DNA of 64,000 bases from Craspedostauros australis (taxonomy: Eukaryota; Bacillariophyta; Bacillariophyceae; Mastogloiales; Achnanthaceae): positions 868,001-932,000 of the forward strand of contig JAMXDE010000003.1 of the NCBI GenBank assembly GCA_026770025.1, read 5' to 3'. The first letter of the stretch is position 1. Each line of letters begins with the position of its first letter. Made by a program: the position numbers and the translations under genes. Below are positions 52,301 to 63,101 of the stretch, in pieces. The notes under the pieces were generated by a model. The model did no database searches. It saw only the letters and a program-made list of their open reading frames with translations, and had not been told where the DNA came from.

Positions 52301-53112
52301 TTCCATTTTGCTCATATCCGAGTCACGGATATGCGCGACTGCAGCATCACACTCTCTGGTGTGCTTCTTTGGCCATTTTTCAGTCTAAGTGTACAGCAAA
52401 TTGTTCGCAGAGTGCTGAGCCAACTTCCTTTGTTCTGGCAGCGACAAACGCGGAAGGAGCGCCAACATAGTCGTATAGTTCGTCCTCGCAGGAGGACAGG
52501 ACCCATGACGGCGAGAACGACACAACTCCTCGCGATGAGGGGAACCACAACAGCGAAGAGCACAATCATCCATGACCTTCGGAGAAGGGGCATCACCGCG
52601 CGAAGTCACAAGAGAGGAAACATGTTCCTCTCGCTTGTTGTTGGTGCCATCTGTCTTCTATTCTACCTGCAAACGCAATCGCTTGACCACGAGCAGCCAC
52701 GATAAGAGGCCGCAAGCTTTCTTACTCCAGCCCACCGATCGGTTCCCACGATGCAGTAAATCTACGTCGGTTGTTGGATGGACAAATGGGCGCACGACTC
52801 CCTTGGCAATCATTGTCGCGGGCAATCGAACATAGGGTGTTGTATAGTACACAACAAAAGAGCGCCACGCATGTGACTCCTCGAAGGGAAATGATGGGCA
52901 ACAAATCCGTCCACAATCACGACGCTTTCCGGATCTCCAAAGAACAAGTCGCCAAAAACGCGATGCTGAACAATCTTCACGTGGTCACAAAGCACACAAA
53001 ACACACAACACACACAAACTCATTCTAAGGACTCTTACATCACGTCGCACATCATTCCATCGTACACACTGGTACATGGAGAGGATACGTTGCACCATCG
53101 AGCAATCCGACA
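49382..53112. other. 3.7-kb intergenic region
   Basis: Only short frames without domains are present; the longest (52229-52705) has a hydrophobic C-terminal stretch but no family resemblance. A 21-bp minisatellite lies at 49941-50022. The last 100 bp before 53113 are A/C-rich and probably the leader of the AAA ATPase gene. No RNA gene was recognised. Confidence 0.5.
49941..50022. repeat. 21-bp minisatellite
   Basis: Three perfect copies of a 21-bp unit beginning CATCATCGAACATTGACC, then a partial, diverged copy. Non-coding. Confidence 0.9.
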
Positions 53113-56100
53113 ATGACACCTGCAGCAATCTCAAACCGCACCAATGCCAGCAACGCTGGTATCTCCAATCATCGAAACGATGCCCAGGAAAATACTAACA
53201 GCGTCGATGCCATCCCATCCACACCAAAGCCACAGCTGAAGCGGCAGTCCACGCAGGAAGATGTCAGCGTGATCGACGATGCTTCGTCTGCCATCACTCC
53301 ATTTGACTCACAGAACCCGCTTCAGCAGAATGACCAGGAATTACCCTTCGAGGCAGTCGGTCTCATTGGCAGGAGCAAGGAGATCCGCATGTTGCGACAC
53401 GCATGTTGGAACATGACGAATATTCAGATTCGTGTATGACCCGGTAGGGGTCACAGTTGCGCAAATGACTGCTCACACATATTTGTTTGTCCAGAACTCC
53501 TTCTCGCGATCAAATGTTCCAAACCCGAAAACGGAAAATTCGCAGCAGAATCCTCGAATATGACGAAAGAATCTCGGAATCTTCAGAAACAAATAATCTA
53601 CGAGTCGAGAGGAATCTAACGTCAGTGGGAACGTGAGGAGCAGAGCATGAACGTCAGCAGAGGAGCAAGACCAGATATATATGGATGAGAGGAACCACTT
53701 AGGTAAGACGTCAGGATTAGAGACTGACGCAATCGAGTTCCTGAATCTCTGTCTGACACAACCAAGACCAAATAAGACAACAACACGACGAACTGCGGGA
53801 AACTGGCGCAGGTCGAGGATTCACATCGCGGTGGATCGTTAGGAATTAGGAAATGATCTGACTCAATAGGAGTCAGAACTACACGAGTTTGCAGGGCAAC
53901 TGGAGATTGACATGAGTTGACTTTTGACAGACAAGTCAAGCTCATAAATCGCAGAGAAAGAGGAATCACCAACCTACAAACCCGGGATAACAGAACAACT
54001 AACTTAGTGAACCAATTGTAGCCCCACCCGGTCTACATGAGCAACAGGATTGAGACCTGTTTCAACACGTTTTAAAACGTGTCTTGAGACACTCAGACAC
54101 ACGAAGTTGGGCCATCAGGGCTGAAGAACAACGACAAGATGGATGAAGACGGGGTCAAGTCGGTGAAGATCGTCAAGTTTGATGGCGAGGACTTTGACGA
54201 GTGGTTGGACGTCTTCATGGCTCTCGCTGCGTGCAAGGGGTACGATGAGGTGTTGGACGAGACAGTCGCGGTACCAAGGCATGATCAGGCAGCCAAGAGC
54301 GAAGCAGAGAAGAAGGCTGAGCGGATGAACAAGGCGGCATACAGCACACTGATGCTCAGCACTGAGGGGCTGGCGAGAAGCATCGTGAGGGAGTGCAAGA
54401 CAGATCACCAACCCAAGGGTGATGCTGTGGCAGCGTTGAAGGCACTTCAGGACAGGTATGCACCGCGGGACAAGGCAGACAAGGTGACGAAGCTCAACGA
54501 GTTCACCATGTGTACACTGCAGACTCCGGAAGAGGATCCAAGCCAGTGGATGATGAGAATCAACAAGATTGTGAAGGAGCTGAAGGATTTCGGCGTGGAG
54601 AAGACGGATGACGACTGCATTGCGCATGTGATGGTGAACCTACCGGAGGAGATCTACAGCGAGGTGAAGACTACACTGGATAGAGAGCTGAATGATGGAG
54701 ACCTCAAGTGGGAGTCGCTGAAGAAGTCCCTGATCCGATTCTGGAAGAGGAAGGTGAGGACGAGTGAGGATGGGAGCACTGCGTCGACTTCAACCAACAA
54801 GGCCTTCAACACCATGACGAAGGGGTATCAGAGCGGGTTCAAGGGCACGTGTCGCAAGTGTGGAGAATACGGACACAAGGCAGCGGAGTGCACCAAGCCA
54901 CCAACCAACAACAATGACTACCTCCAACGAATCAAGTGCTACAGATGCAAGAAGCAAGGGCACAAGGCCAAGGATTGTCCGGAGAAGAACGGACAGGGCG
55001 GACAAGCAGGAGGATCTGGGAACACCCACTCTGGAATGTTTGTTGGTATGGCAGCGATATCTCATGTAACTGGGACAGATGGCAGGCAGGCTGGAGACAA
55101 GAACAAGTGGCTGGCTGACACCGGAGCTACATGCCATGTGACCTGGTCAACCGAAGGGATCACAGATCTGGTGGCGGTCACCGATGACAGACAGGTGCAG
55201 GTGGGAGACCGCAACATGGTGACACCAACCCATGTGGGGGAATTCCATGGAGAGTGCCTGGACGGTACCGAGTTCATCTTGAAGTCAGTCTTCGTGGTCC
55301 CAGGATTCGCACACAACATCATCAGTATTCCCCAATTCCTGGAGAAGGGATGCACGCTCAGTGGAGGCAAGGATGATATCACTTTGAAACATCCAAGCGC
55401 CAACATCAGTCTGAAGTTCCAACATGAAGATGACAATGGAGACGGCAACCTGTACTTCCTCAAATGCAAGTCAAAGGGGAAGCCAACGGAATCCATCATG
55501 GCCACGGGAACTGTGGAGAGGAAGAGCACCATGGATGTCAATCGAGCTCATCGCATCCTGGGGCATCCAAACGAGCGCTACACCAAGCTGACAGCAGCAA
55601 AGGCAGGCTGGTCACTCACTGGGACTTGGAGAGCATGTGAGGCATGTGCAAAGGCAAAAGCAAAGGCGAAGGGAGTGAGGAAGAAGGCATTTGAGAAAGC
55701 TACCCACATCGCTCAACGCCTATACCTGGACATCTCTGGTCCATACAAGAAGACGGCCAAAGGAAGCAACTACTGGCTGTTGATCGTGGATGAGGTTTCC
55801 AAGAAGAAGTGGAGTTACTTCCTGACGAACAAGAGCCAGCTTGCAGGACAGGTGGAGACTCTACTCACCAAACTCAAAGGTGCAGACCTGAAGGTGGAGG
55901 CCATTCGGTGTGACAATGCTGGTGAGAACCAAGGGAAGCTGGAGAAGGTCTGTGACGAGCATGGAATCCAGCTGGAGTACACCGCCCCCAACACACCAAT
56001 GATGAATGGTGTTGTCGAGAGAGGATTCGTGACGATTCGAGATTCGGCATTGGCGCTCATGTTGGATGCTGATCTCACTGATGAGGCACAAGGACGGCTT

Positions 56101-59100
56101 TGGGCGGAGGCAATCCACACGGCAACCCGGCTCCATAACCTGACGGTCACGACAGGCAACGACAAGAGTCCAGATGAAACCTTCTACGGCCAGAATCCCA
56201 AGCTCTATCCGCATCTGATGGAATGGGGACGCGTCGGATACGTAACGGATCGCGCCAAGAAGCCGAAGCTTACACCGAAAGCATTCAAAACGGTGATGCT
56301 GGGCTATGCTGACAACCATGCAGGCGATACCTACCGGATGCTGAAGGTCGATACCAACAAGGTGGTGATGTCCAGAGACCTGAACTGGATGGAGTGGCAT
56401 GGAGCAGGGGTCGTGGACGGTGTGGAGATCATTGCACAACCTGAGCCTGCATCCAATTCAACACCAGCAGCAACCGCAGCTGCAGTCCCAGATGAGAAGG
56501 CTGTGGTCGACGCGGATGTTCCACTGATGATGACTCCGTCCACTGGGGAGAGAGCGGCAACCACCAAGATTCCAAAGATGGTCAGCATCGATGAACTTCC
56601 TCATGTCATTTCGGACGATGAGAGCGGTGTGATGGCGGACCCAACCGACCATGTCCGGGACGATATCAACGGAATCGTTGTGGATCCTGGGCTTGTCTCT
56701 GATTCGGATGGAAATGAGGGCATGGATGACTTCGAGATGGTGGATGTGCATCAGGCGAATGAACGGCATGTGACACCTGCGAACCAACGTGAGAGACATC
56801 CAACTCGTCTGGCAGTTCCGCAAGCTGGGAGAGGGTCATCCAAGATGGAGAGAGAGCGAGCGAAACTACAGACCTGGAGATCCTACGAGGTGCAAGGCCG
56901 GAATGATGGAAGGCCAAACACCAGATCCGGGAGAGTGTTGATGGTTTTCAACGCTTCCCTTACTTCTGATCCAGGGCTGCCGAAGACGCTCAAGGACGCT
57001 CTGAGCAGGCCAGATGGTGACAAGTGGAAGGGAGCAGCTGAAAAGGAGGTTCACAACTTCCAGAAGCGCGACTGTCTCCAAGTCATTGATCGAGGCAGCA
57101 TGGGACGAGGACGCACTGCACTCAAGTCTCGCTGGATATTCGTGAAGAAGTCCGAACAGGATGGGTCAACACGGTACAAAGCGAGGCTGGTGGTGAAGGG
57201 ATACGAACAGATCCCTGGAGTGGACTTCACAGAGTCATTCTCCCCGGTCGCAAGTGATACCACAATTCGAACAATGCTGGCGGTGTGCCTGGCCAACATT
57301 GGATGGGTGATCGAAGCCCTGGATGTGGAGGCAGCATTCCTGAACGCAGAGATTGAAGAAGAGGTGTACATCGAGATCCCAGAAGGATTCGTGGACGGAG
57401 ACTTTGACGGAAGGGCAGATCCAGAATATCGTCACAAGCATGTTGCAAAACTGCTGAAGGCGGTGTATGGAACGGTTCAAGCACCCAGAGCATGGATGAA
57501 GACTTTCACAGCAGCACTGGTGGACATTGGATTCACCAAGAGTCTGGCAGATCCATGCTTGTTCGTGTACAAGTCGAGCGGGCAAGTCACAGCACTGGTG
57601 ATCGTGTATGTCGACGATGCTGCTATCGGAGGAGACCCAGTCACAGTCGAATGGATCAAGGAAGAGATCGCACGCAAGTTCAACATCACGGACCTTGGAG
57701 AGCTCACCAAACATCTGGGAGTATGGTACAAGAGGATGACTGATGCAGATGGCAAGTGCCTGGTGGTCAGCATGGACGACTTCGTGGAGCAGATGATCAA
57801 GGAATTCGAACAGCACTACGGATCGAACATCAGACTCTTTGAGACCCCAGGATACCCATCAACTACCCTGGTGAAGGCAGCCGAAGATGATGAAGTGGAC
57901 AATCGCGCTGGATACCGATCCATTGTTGGCAAGCTCCTCTGGATGATGAAGAAAGTGGGACCAGAGTGTGCCAACGCTGTCAGAGAACTTGCATCACATC
58001 TGGAGCATCCAACCAAGGAACACTGGAAGGCGATGGCGAGACTGATCGGATACATCAAGGCTGAGATTGCGAAGGAAGACAGCTATGCCATCAAGCTCAG
58101 GAAGCCGCGCAGGCTGGAGATCGAAGCATGGTGCGATTCGGATTACGCAACGAACAAGGATCATCGTCGCAGCGTCTCAGGCAACATCGTGACGGTCGGA
58201 GGGTGTCTTGTGAGCTGGCAGTCCAAGACACAGCGATCGGTGACACTCTCGAGCACAGAGGCGGAGTACGTGTCGATGGCAAACTGCGCAACCGAATGCA
58301 AGTTCGCCAAGATGCTGCTGGATGAGATGACCGGAACCAACACGCAGATCACTCTACATGGCGACAACACTGGAGCAATCTTCTTGACCAAGAACCAGCA
58401 GGTTGGACTACGCACCAAGCACATCGATGTGGCATATCACTTCATCAAGGAGATGGTACAGGGAGGAGAGATGACCATGAAGTTCACACCATCCGAGATG
58501 AACTTCGCGGATCCCATGACCAAGAATGTGAAGGAGAGCATTCATGAGAGGCTGGTGCCATCCATCAGACAAGGAGGGTTGAAGTGACAATCGACGTCAT
58601 TTTGAGATGAAAGGAGAGGTTCTGCACAAACAGGGAGAGTGTTGGAACATGACGAATATTCAGATTCGTGTATGACCCGGTAGGGGTCACAGTTGCGCAA
58701 ATGACTGCTCACACATATTTGTTTGTCCAGAACTCCTTCTCGCGATCAAATGTTCCAAACCCGAAAACGGAAAATTCGCAGCAGAATCCTCGAATATGAC
58801 GAAAGAATCTCGGAATCTTCAGAAACAAATAATCTACGAGTCGAGAGGAATCTAACGTCAGTGGGAACGTGAGGAGCAGAGCATGAACGTCAGCAGAGGA
58901 GCAAGACCAGATATATATGGATGAGAGGAACCACTTAGGTAAGACGTCAGGATTAGAGACTGACGCAATCGAGTTCCTGAATCTCTGTCTGACACAACCA
59001 AGACCAAATAAGACAACAACACGACGAACTGCGGGAAACTGGCGCAGGTCGAGGATTCACATCGCGGTGGATCGTTAGGAATTAGGAAATGATCTGACTC

Positions 59101-62100
59101 AATAGGAGTCAGAACTACACGAGTTTGCAGGGCAACTGGAGATTGACATGAGTTGACTTTTGACAGACAAGTCAAGCTCATAAATCGCAGAGAAAGAGGA
59201 ATCACCAACCTACAAACCCGGGATAACAGAACAACTAACTTAGTGAACCAATTGTAGCCCCACCCGGTCTACATGAGCAACAGGATTGAGACCTGTTTCA
59301 ACACACGCATTCAGCATCACCTGCCTGCAACGCGAGAAGCAATCCTTCGTCCGCATGGACAAAGCGAGCAGTCCTTCGCCGTGCCACAGTGTGTCCAAAG
59401 AGCCGGTGGATGCAACAGCAACAGCAACAACAGACTCGTCAACTGAGTCATCATCCAACGTCGACGATGAGATGGTGTTGCAAACGGTACGATCATCCAA
59501 GAGAACACTCGTCCTCATCTCGGGACATTCGGGAAGCGGAAAGACTGCGCTTGCCATGCAAGTCAAGAAATTTGCGGCAACGCACAACGCTACCGTTGCC
59601 AACACTGCCACCAACACCAACAGCGTGCACCGCCCCTTCCACGGCTTCTTCGTGTCTGGCAAGTGCGAGATCTCCAAGATGAATGCGGAGCAACCGTACG
59701 CTGGGATCAAATCTGCATTGATGGATCTATGCAACCAGATCCTATGCTTGCCTCGCGACGAAGAAGACATCCACGCCAAAGTCATCATGTCATCCCTCAA
59801 CATGTATGACAAGACCCTTTTCATGACATCAGAGAGTGAGCAGGCACGCAGCAACCTTTCTTCGCCCAGCCATCACGGCGCTTCTTCAACGCATTCTCCA
59901 GCAGCTGACCACCACACATCATCCGCCCTCGATGATCCTCGACGGCTTTCTGCCCTCCAGAAGCTCTTGACCAAGGGTCTCACCAAGGGAGAGATCAGGG
60001 TGCTGTCCGCTGTCATCCCGGACCTCCCCCAGGTCGTCTACGGCATTCAGCATGCACTCGTTCTCGGCACAGCCACAAGGGACGATGCTTCTGTTGCCAG
60101 CCTATCCACATGCACGTCTGGCAGACACAGTCTGGCGAGACCGTGGAATGATCAAGTCGGGTACCGTGCCCACGGTGATCGGCTCAAGTTCGCTCTGCGG
60201 AGGTTGATCCAGATCATCTGCAACTTCTGTCCTCTCATCTTCGTCATCGATGACATCCAATGGGCCGACAAGGCATCGCTGGACATCCTACAAGCGTGGA
60301 TGCTCGACACCAACAACTCGTCACTGATGGTCATCGGATGTTACCGATCCAATCTGTTGGAAGAGAATCGCACCCTCAAGACCACGTTGCTGGCGCTAGA
60401 TGAATCCAAACGCGAGCGATCGCTCCGCATCATCAAGCTTCCCATCCAAGATCTGGAACTGGATCACGTCAAGGAACTGCTGTGCTGTCTCCTCAAACCC
60501 CAGGATGACATCCCACACAGCAACACTGCTGATCACAGCAACCGAGATGATGGAACGAACGATGAACGCTATGAGGCCGTGGCACGCTTTGCAGACATCG
60601 TGTACAACAAGACGGGCGGGAATCCCTTCTTCGTGCAACGGTTCCTCCATTCGTTGGTCGACGACCGGCTGCTCCAGTACAACCCATCGATGCTTTTGCC
60701 CGAGCCGGTCGCAGCGACAGGGTCGACTCCGCCAACGTCACCCGTGCCAGCAGCAATATCAACACCAATCGCATCGACCCCATCAACACCATCGACAGTA
60801 TCAACACTCACATGGGAATGGGTCTGGAATGATGATGAGATGGAGGCCAAGTCATCACTCACTAGCAACGTCATCGAGCTCATGAAGAACAAACTGCATC
60901 AGGTGCAGGATGCCAGACAGATCTTGCCCATCGCGGCATGTCTGGGTGCATCCTTCTCCTATTCAACCATCTGTGTGGTGATGCGCGGCCTCTCCATCCA
61001 CTCAGCCCATTCGGCTTTCGTCCGCAAGCTGTTCGGTATCAGCCGCTTCGTCTCCAACAGCGGGATCCGCAAGATGCTCCGCACCTGCGAACGCGAAGGC
61101 TTGCTGGAACGATCTGCCAGTGCCAAGGTTGCCGACGACTACGCGATAGATATCGATGCAACCAACGCATCGAATAAGACGCAATCCAGCACCCACCCAA
61201 AGCAGAAGGCAAAGACGAGACAGTCCACCATCTACAACTTCAGCCACGACAAGGTCCAGGAGGCAGCGCTGGACATGGTGGGACAGGAGCAGCTCTCTGA
61301 GCTCAAGTATCGCGTGGGAGAGATCCTCCTCTTCGGTCTCTCCCAAGATGAGCTTGATGAACGTATCTTCATGGTCACGAACCTTGTCAACACAAGACCA
61401 GACCTGATCCCGGACACCAACAAGAGTGACCGCCGCAAACGAGTGATGATGCTCAACTTCGACGCCGGCACCAAGGCTGTCGGTTGTTCAGCATTTCGGT
61501 TGGCCCTCGGATACTTCCGTTGTGCCATCGACCTTCTCCCGCCCAATCACTGGGACGTCCTTCAGGAGGAGACGTTACAAGTCTATTCTTCCGCAGCAGA
61601 GTGCGCATTCGTCACCGCCGATCTCGATAGGTCTCGCAGATACTGCAACATCATCGTCGAATCCAAATGCGACATCTTGGAGAAGATCGATGCCTACCAT
61701 ACGCTGGCAGACATCGCGGCAGCAGAGCACAAGAAGGATGACAAGGAATCCGCCGCAATTCAACTTTGCTTGAGCGTCCTGTCACAGCTGGGGTGCAACA
61801 TACCAAAGCCAGGGATGAAACGAATGTTCGTGATCATCTCCGGACTCCTCAAGGTGAAACGCGCCGCCCGTTCGTTGACATCGGAATCGATTGCGAAACT
61901 GCCGCTGAATAAGAATAAGAGAGAGGATGCAGTGATGAGGACATTGGCGAAGCTCATCACACTCTGCTACTTCGCTGAACCAGACCTTATACCCATCCTA
62001 GTGTACAAGAGCTTCCAACGAACATTCAAGCACGGTATGTCGGAGCATTCCCCAGTTGCCTTCATCTTTCTGGGCCTCATCACAGGGTCTGCCATGGGTG

Positions 62101-63101
62101 ACGTCAAGGCACGTGAGAGTCTCGGACGAGCATCGCTCGAAATGCTCGCCAGACTAGATCATCCCACCACCGAACCTGAGATTATCTTCAGTTTCTATTC
62201 TATGCTCCAGCATTGGAACCAGCCCTTGGAAGAGGCCAAAGAGCCGCTCATGGAAGCATATCGCACAGGGATGGCATGTGGTGATTTGGAAACTGCGTGT
62301 TGGAGCATGGCGAACTACACAGCCGTTTGCTTTGCCGACGGAACGCGGCTGTCTCGAGTCGATGCCGACTATGAGACATACGCCAAGGTGACGCTAGATT
62401 TCAATCAGACTCAGCAACATCACTTCCTGTCGATGGCGTGGCAGAGGGTTATGAACCTCCGCGGCACATCCAAGCATACCGTCGTCCTCATCGGGGACGC
62501 CTTCGACGAACGCAAGGACACCTACGATGAAGTGGGCTTGATGGCCAACATCCAGAAGCACGCACTCGCCATGACCAAAGCAGAACTCTGCTACTTCTTC
62601 GGTGAATACGAGATGGGGGCCAAACTCTCGGCCCAATCCGCCTTGGCATTGGCTCAACTGACGATGGGTTCATCCGCCGCACCACCCAGCTTCTTTCGTG
62701 CAGCGTTGGTCTGCTTTGCTGCCTTGCATAACGCAAAAGGAAAGAGGAAATACCTCAAGACAGCTCGACAGTGCACGAAGCAGCTGAAGGTGTGGAACAA
62801 GCAGGGCCATCCCAACTGCCCCCACTACCTCACAATTCTAGATGCTGAAGAACAGTTCCTGCGCGGAAAGCACAACAAAGCCATCAAGGCTTATACGCAG
62901 GGCATCCAAAGCGCATCGCAGCGTGGGTATATTCATGACGAGGCGACGGCGAATGAGCGGCTGGCAGATTGCTTGATGGATTGTGATCGCCGCATTGACG
63001 CTAAGTATCGGTACGGAGAGTCATTGAGGCTGTACAGGGAGTGGGGGGCCTTGAAGAAGGTGGAAGTGCTGAAGGCAAAGACACAGGCCCTGTTCAGATA
63101 A
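53113..63101 (+). CDS. AAA_16-type ATPase gene interrupted by a Copia element
   Basis: Host coding sequence lies at 53113-53403 and 59310-63101; the element between carries its own duplicated target CACGCA. The two host parts are in the same frame, about 1360 codons in all. The first part ends in L-I-G-R-S-K-E-I-R-M-L-R-H-A, the G-R-x-x-E-x-x-x-L box that precedes the P-loop in AAA_16 ATPases. The second part supplies Walker A (L-I-S-G-H-S-G-S-G-K-T, about residue 167), Walker B (F-V-I-D-D-I-Q-W-A-D, about 408) and a long helical C-terminus with TPR-like pairs ending in Y-R-E-W-G-A. Such ATPases often sit in front of kinase or cyclase domains; none is present here. As it stands this allele would stop just inside the LTR. 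The role (signal-responsive ATPase) is inferred. Confidence 0.82.
53398..53403 (+). repeat. target-site duplication, left copy
   Basis: CACGCA directly before the 5' LTR, matched at 59304-59309. Confidence 0.85.
53404..54067 (+). repeat. 5' LTR of Copia element
   Basis: 664 bp, beginning TGTTGGAA and ending TTTCAACA, so the ends are inverted repeats with TG...CA termini. TATATAT near 53675 may be the promoter. It appears identical to the 3' LTR. Confidence 0.95.
54139..58587 (+). CDS. Copia gag-pol polyprotein
   Basis: A single frame of 1482 aa. Parts in order: gag-like helical region (about 1-230) with two CCHC zinc knuckles near residues 238 and 267; aspartic protease with D-T-G-A near 327; integrase with an H-H-C-C region near 470-510 and the D-D-E core from about 530 (Y-L-D-I-S-G-P) to 620; reverse transcriptase (about 1000-1230) with Y-V-D-D-A near 1157; RNase H (about 1329-1460) with S-S-T-E-A-E-Y. 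Gag and pol lie in one frame, as is usual for this family. All expected parts are present. Confidence 0.95.
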   Translation: MDEDGVKSVKIVKFDGEDFDEWLDVFMALAACKGYDEVLDETVAVPRHDQAAKSEAEKKAERMNKAAYSTLMLSTEGLARSIVRECKTDHQPKGDAVAALKALQDRYAPRDKADKVTKLNEFTMCTLQTPEEDPSQWMMRINKIVKELKDFGVEKTDDDCIAHVMVNLPEEIYSEVKTTLDRELNDGDLKWESLKKSLIRFWKRKVRTSEDGSTASTSTNKAFNTMTKGYQSGFKGTCRKCGEYGHKAAECTKPPTNNNDYLQRIKCYRCKKQGHKAKDCPEKNGQGGQAGGSGNTHSGMFVGMAAISHVTGTDGRQAGDKNKWLADTGATCHVTWSTEGITDLVAVTDDRQVQVGDRNMVTPTHVGEFHGECLDGTEFILKSVFVVPGFAHNIISIPQFLEKGCTLSGGKDDITLKHPSANISLKFQHEDDNGDGNLYFLKCKSKGKPTESIMATGTVERKSTMDVNRAHRILGHPNERYTKLTAAKAGWSLTGTWRACEACAKAKAKAKGVRKKAFEKATHIAQRLYLDISGPYKKTAKGSNYWLLIVDEVSKKKWSYFLTNKSQLAGQVETLLTKLKGADLKVEAIRCDNAGENQGKLEKVCDEHGIQLEYTAPNTPMMNGVVERGFVTIRDSALALMLDADLTDEAQGRLWAEAIHTATRLHNLTVTTGNDKSPDETFYGQNPKLYPHLMEWGRVGYVTDRAKKPKLTPKAFKTVMLGYADNHAGDTYRMLKVDTNKVVMSRDLNWMEWHGAGVVDGVEIIAQPEPASNSTPAATAAAVPDEKAVVDADVPLMMTPSTGERAATTKIPKMVSIDELPHVISDDESGVMADPTDHVRDDINGIVVDPGLVSDSDGNEGMDDFEMVDVHQANERHVTPANQRERHPTRLAVPQAGRGSSKMERERAKLQTWRSYEVQGRNDGRPNTRSGRVLMVFNASLTSDPGLPKTLKDALSRPDGDKWKGAAEKEVHNFQKRDCLQVIDRGSMGRGRTALKSRWIFVKKSEQDGSTRYKARLVVKGYEQIPGVDFTESFSPVASDTTIRTMLAVCLANIGWVIEALDVEAAFLNAEIEEEVYIEIPEGFVDGDFDGRADPEYRHKHVAKLLKAVYGTVQAPRAWMKTFTAALVDIGFTKSLADPCLFVYKSSGQVTALVIVYVDDAAIGGDPVTVEWIKEEIARKFNITDLGELTKHLGVWYKRMTDADGKCLVVSMDDFVEQMIKEFEQHYGSNIRLFETPGYPSTTLVKAAEDDEVDNRAGYRSIVGKLLWMMKKVGPECANAVRELASHLEHPTKEHWKAMARLIGYIKAEIAKEDSYAIKLRKPRRLEIEAWCDSDYATNKDHRRSVSGNIVTVGGCLVSWQSKTQRSVTLSSTEAEYVSMANCATECKFAKMLLDEMTGTNTQITLHGDNTGAIFLTKNQQVGLRTKHIDVAYHFIKEMVQGGEMTMKFTPSEMNFADPMTKNVKESIHERLVPSIRQGGLK
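58588..58639 (+). other. Copia 3' spacer with polypurine tract
   Basis: 52 bp between the polyprotein stop and the 3' LTR. AGGGAGAG directly before the LTR is a candidate plus-strand primer. Confidence 0.65.
58640..59303 (+). repeat. 3' LTR of Copia element
   Basis: 664 bp, same length and, by eye, same sequence as the 5' LTR. It is followed at once by the second CACGCA. Confidence 0.95.
59304..59309 (+). repeat. target-site duplication, right copy
   Basis: CACGCA directly after the 3' LTR. The host frame resumes in register after it. Confidence 0.85.

Larger units (their letters stand above)
53404..59303 (+). mobile_element. Ty1/Copia LTR retrotransposon, looks whole
   Basis: A 5900-bp element: 5' LTR, short leader, one gag-pol frame in the order gag, protease, integrase, reverse transcriptase, RNase H (the Copia order), a short 3' spacer with a purine-rich tract, and 3' LTR. 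It is flanked by a 6-bp target duplication and lies in the coding sequence of an AAA ATPase gene in the same orientation. The LTRs appear identical, so the insertion is very recent. I see no breaks. It resembles the Copia groups described from diatoms, but subgroup assignment needs a phylogeny. Confidence 0.95.

Noticed and set aside
52229-52705. 158-codon frame with a hydrophobic C-terminal stretch
   Set aside because: Arg-rich composition, no family resemblance and no leader of the type seen before real genes here.
53622-53972. 116-codon minus-strand frame, repeated at 58858-59208
   Set aside because: It is an antisense frame inside the two LTRs, not a gene.
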